From Amblyomma americanum (Eukaryota > Arthropoda > Arachnida > Ixodida > Ixodidae): DNA of 64,000 nucleotides. Positions 61,426 through 64,000 of this stretch are shown in pieces. Every line of letters begins with the position of its first letter. Within the stretch, counting starts at the first letter, position 1. Both the position numbers and the translations under genes were made by a program. Location of the stretch: positions 806,001-870,000 of the forward strand of contig NW_027526501.1 in the NCBI RefSeq assembly GCF_052857255.1, in the 5' to 3' direction. The notes beneath the pieces were generated by a model, which saw nothing but the letters and a program-made list of their open reading frames with translations, did no database searches and was not told the DNA's origin.

Positions 61426-64000
61426 TCCATGTGATACGCGTCAAAACTTTTTGTCTTATAACAGCGCGAAAAGCATGTATTCGTGTTTAATACAACGAAA
61501 CAAGTTGTTTTACACCAAAACGAGCTAGATATGAACACATCGGTTTTACAAGTGACCGTGTGATAGGCGTCAAAACTTTTTCTCTCATAACTGCGCGAAA
61601 AGCATGTATTCTTGCTTAATACAACGAAACAAGCTGTTTTAGACCAAAAGGATCTAGATATGAACACATCGGTTTTACAAGTGTCCCTGTGATACGCGTC
61701 AAAACTTTTTCTCTTATAACTGCGCGAAAAGCATGTATTCGTGCTTAAAACAATGACACAATCTGTTTTAGACCGAATTAAGCTAAATCTGAACATCGGT
61801 TTACAAGTGTCAGTGTGATACGCGTCAAAAGGTTTTCTCATAACTGCGCGAAAAGCATGTATTCGTGCTTAATAGAACGAAACAAGCTGTTTAGGCCCGA
61901 AACAAGCTAAATTTGAACACATCGGTTTTACAAGTGTCCGTGTGATACGCGTCAATATTTTTTCTCTCATAACTGCGCGAAAAGCATGTATTCGTGCTTA
62001 ATACAACAAAACAAGCTGTTTTACACCGAAAAGAGCTAAATCTGAACACCGGTTATATGTCCCTGCGATACGCGTCAAAACTTTTTCTCTTAAAACTGCG
62101 CGCAAAGCATGTATTCGTGCTTAATACAACAAAACAAGCTATTTTAGACCGAAGTGAGCTAGATATGAACACCGGTTTTACAAGTGTCCGTCTGATACGC
62201 GTCAAAACTTTTTCTCTCATAACTGCGCGAAAAGCATGTATTCTTGCTTAAAACAACGAAACAAGCTGCTTTAGACCGAAGCAAGTGAAATCTGAACACA
62301 TCGGTTTTACAAGTGTCCATGTGATACGCGTCAAAACTTTTTGTCTCATAACTGCGCGAAAAGCATGTATTCATGCTTAATACAACGAAACAAGCTGTTT
62401 TAGACCAAAACGATCTAAATCTGAACATCGGTTTACAAGTGTCAGTGTGATACGCGTCAAAACGTTTTCTCATAACTGCGCGAAAAGCATGTATTTGTGC
62501 TTAATACAACGAAACAAGCTGTTTTAGACCGAAACCAGGTAAATCTGAACACATCGGTTTTACAAGTGTCCAGTGATACACGTCAAAACTTTTTCTCATA
62601 ACTGCGCGAAAAGCATGTATTCGTGCTTAATACAACGAAACAAGCTGTTTTAGACCGAAAAGAGCTAAATCTGAAAACATCGGTTTTACAAGTGTCCATG
62701 TGATACGCGTCAAAACTTTTTCTTATAACTGCGCGAAAAGCATTTATTCGTGCTTAATACAACGAAACAAGCTGTTTTACACCAAAACGAGCTCGTTATG
62801 AACACATCGGTTTCACAAGTGACCGTGTGATACGCGTCAAAACTTTTTCTCTCATAACTGCGCGAAAAGCATGTATTCGTGCCTAAAACAACGAAACAAG
62901 CTGTTTTAGACCGAAACGAGTTAAATCTGAACACATCGGTTTTACAAGTGTCCATGTGATACGCGTCAAAACTTTTTGTCTTATAACAGCGCGAAAAGCA
63001 TGTATTCGTGCTTAATACAACGAAACAAGCTGTTTTAGACCAAAACGAGCTAAATTTGAACACATCGGTTTTACAAGTGTCCAGTGATACGCGTCAAAAC
63101 TTTATCTCATAACTGCGAGAAAAGCATGTATTCGTGCTTAATACAACGAAACAAGCTGTTTTAGACCAAAACGAGCTAGATCTGAACACATCGGTTTTAC
63201 AAGTGACCGTGCGATACCCGTTAAAACTTTTTCTTTCATAACTGCGAAAAGCATGTATTCGTGCTTAATACAACGAAACAAGCTGTTTTACACCGAAAAG
63301 AGCTAAATCTGAACACATCGGTTATACGTGTCCCTGTGATACGCGTCAAAACTTTTTCTCTTAAAACTGCGCGCAAAGCATGTATCGTGCTTAATACAAC
63401 AAAACAAGCTGTTTTAGACCAAAACGAGCTAAATCTGAACACATCGGTTTTACAAGTGTCCATGTGATACGCGTCAAACCTTTTTCTCATAACAGCGCGA
63501 AAAGCATGTATTCGTGCTTAATAGAACGAAACAAGCTGTTTTAGACCGAAACGAGCTAAATCTGAACTCATCGGTTTTACAAGTGTTCATGTGATACGCG
63601 TCAAAACTTTTTCTCTCATAACTGCGCGAAAAGCATGTATTCGTGCTTAAAACAACGAAACAAGCTGTTTTAGACCGAAACGAGCTAAATCTCAACACAT
63701 CGGTTATGCAAGTGCCCCTGTGATACGCGTCAAAACTTTTCTCTTATAACTGCGCGAAAAGCATGTATTCGTGCTTAAAACAACGACACAAGCTGTTTTA
63801 GACCGAAACAAGCTAAATCTGGACATCGGTTTACAAGTGTCAGTGTGATACGCGTCAAAATGTTTTCTCATAACTGCACGAAAAGCATGTATTCGTGCTT
63901 AATAGAACGAAACAAGCTGTTTTAGACCGAAACAAGCTAAATCTAAACACATCGGTTTTACAAGTGTCCGTGTGATACGCGTCAAAACTTTTTCTCTTAT
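61426..64000 (+). repeat. 2794-bp tandem HOR block Q, copy 2, cut by the window end
   Basis: Continues copy 1 in phase and is truncated at 64000, ~220 bp before a full period. The left junction shows a switch from GACCGAAACGAGTTAAATC to the GTGTTTAATAC monomer used at 58689. It carries the same rare markers as copy 1 (TTTAGGCCCG, CTTTATCTCATAAC), so the duplication is recent. Confidence 0.9.

Larger units (their letters stand above)
1..64000 (+). repeat. Satellite DNA array, ~127-bp monomer, head to tail, ~500 copies
   Basis: The same ~127-bp unit recurs without interruption from the first to the last base, always in one orientation. Landmarks in order are AAGCATGTATTCGTGCTTAA, CGAAACAAGCTGTTTTAGAC, CGAAACGAGCTAAATCTGAA, CACATCGGTTTTACAAGTG, GATACGCGTCAAAAC and a T-tract followed by CTCATAACTGCGCG. 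Monomer length is 129, 127 or 124 bp depending on a TC dinucleotide after the T-tract and a 3-bp difference around ATCGG. Neither edge of the array is in the window. Periods of larger blocks (763, 1017, 1905, 2808, 3814, 6123 bp) are close to whole multiples of 127. An array like this is typical of eukaryotic centromeric or other constitutive heterochromatin; that location is inferred. I do not recognise the family. Confidence 0.99.

Noticed and set aside
1..64000. CRISPR array, because of regular short-period repeats
   Set aside because: The repeat is ~127 bp and there are no unique spacers: the whole unit is conserved between copies. No cas-like gene is present.
1..64000. Transposon or retroelement insertion
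   Set aside because: No interruption of the monomer pattern, target-site duplication, terminal repeat or transposase-like frame was seen. The longest non-standard insert is ~10 bp (52761-52800).
1..64000. Telomere repeats or tRNA/5S-derived satellite
   Set aside because: No TTAGGG-like or TTTAGGG-like runs, and no recognisable A-box/B-box pair or tRNA fold in the monomer by eye.
1..64000. Inverted segments within the array
   Set aside because: The landmark GAAAAGCATGTATTCGTGC reads in the plus direction in every row inspected. I found no stretch where its reverse complement takes over.

Overview
The whole 64-kb window is one uninterrupted block of satellite DNA. A ~127-bp monomer (length classes of 124, 127 and 129 bp, verified at 11627-11750, 26254-26380 and 26125-26253) is repeated head to tail about 500 times, always in the same orientation. 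I found no protein-coding gene, tRNA, rRNA, CRISPR array, transposon or unique-sequence island. The many open frames, mostly on the minus strand, are by-products of the monomer: 129 bp is exactly 43 codons, so a stop-free frame stays open from monomer to monomer until a shorter monomer shifts it.

Kind of organism: a eukaryote, because a homogeneous array of this size with multi-kilobase higher-order repeats (HORs) is typical of centromeric, pericentromeric or other heterochromatin. I do not recognise the monomer and cannot name the species. The monomer is about 40% GC and has about 9 CpG per 129 bp, roughly 1.8 times expectation when hand-counted on the consensus. That is unlike a heavily germline-methylated, CpG-decayed satellite.

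Layout. (1) 1-1368 is the same family as 51-58 kb. (2) 1369-8557 holds two copies of a 3.4-kb block at a period of 3814 bp (30 monomers). (3) 8558-47669 is a central mosaic of nested duplications: a 1905-bp tandem pair (9833-13642), a 1017-bp tandem (19858-21501), a 2808-bp tandem pair (31332-36946), a ~6-kb block 20411-26402 copied to 29072-34177, a ~3.7-kb block present three times (from 24807, 35390 and 41512), and a 6122-6124-bp duplication (34140-39109 to 40262-45233). (4) 47670-51200 is a more diverged mosaic. (5) 51200-58630 is a 1800/2564/4364-bp HOR family carrying unique indel markers. (6) 58632-64000 is a 2794-bp tandem (22 monomers) that runs off the window and resembles 1.4-8.5 kb.

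Nearly all periods are whole multiples of ~127 bp, as expected for unequal exchange in register. Shared breakpoints and private indels let the order of some duplications be read. The head (R-like then P-type) and tail (R-type then P/Q-type) match each other, with ~39 kb of different and apparently younger array between them. Block edges are given to the last shared diagnostic base, so most are uncertain by tens of bases. All comparisons were made by eye.
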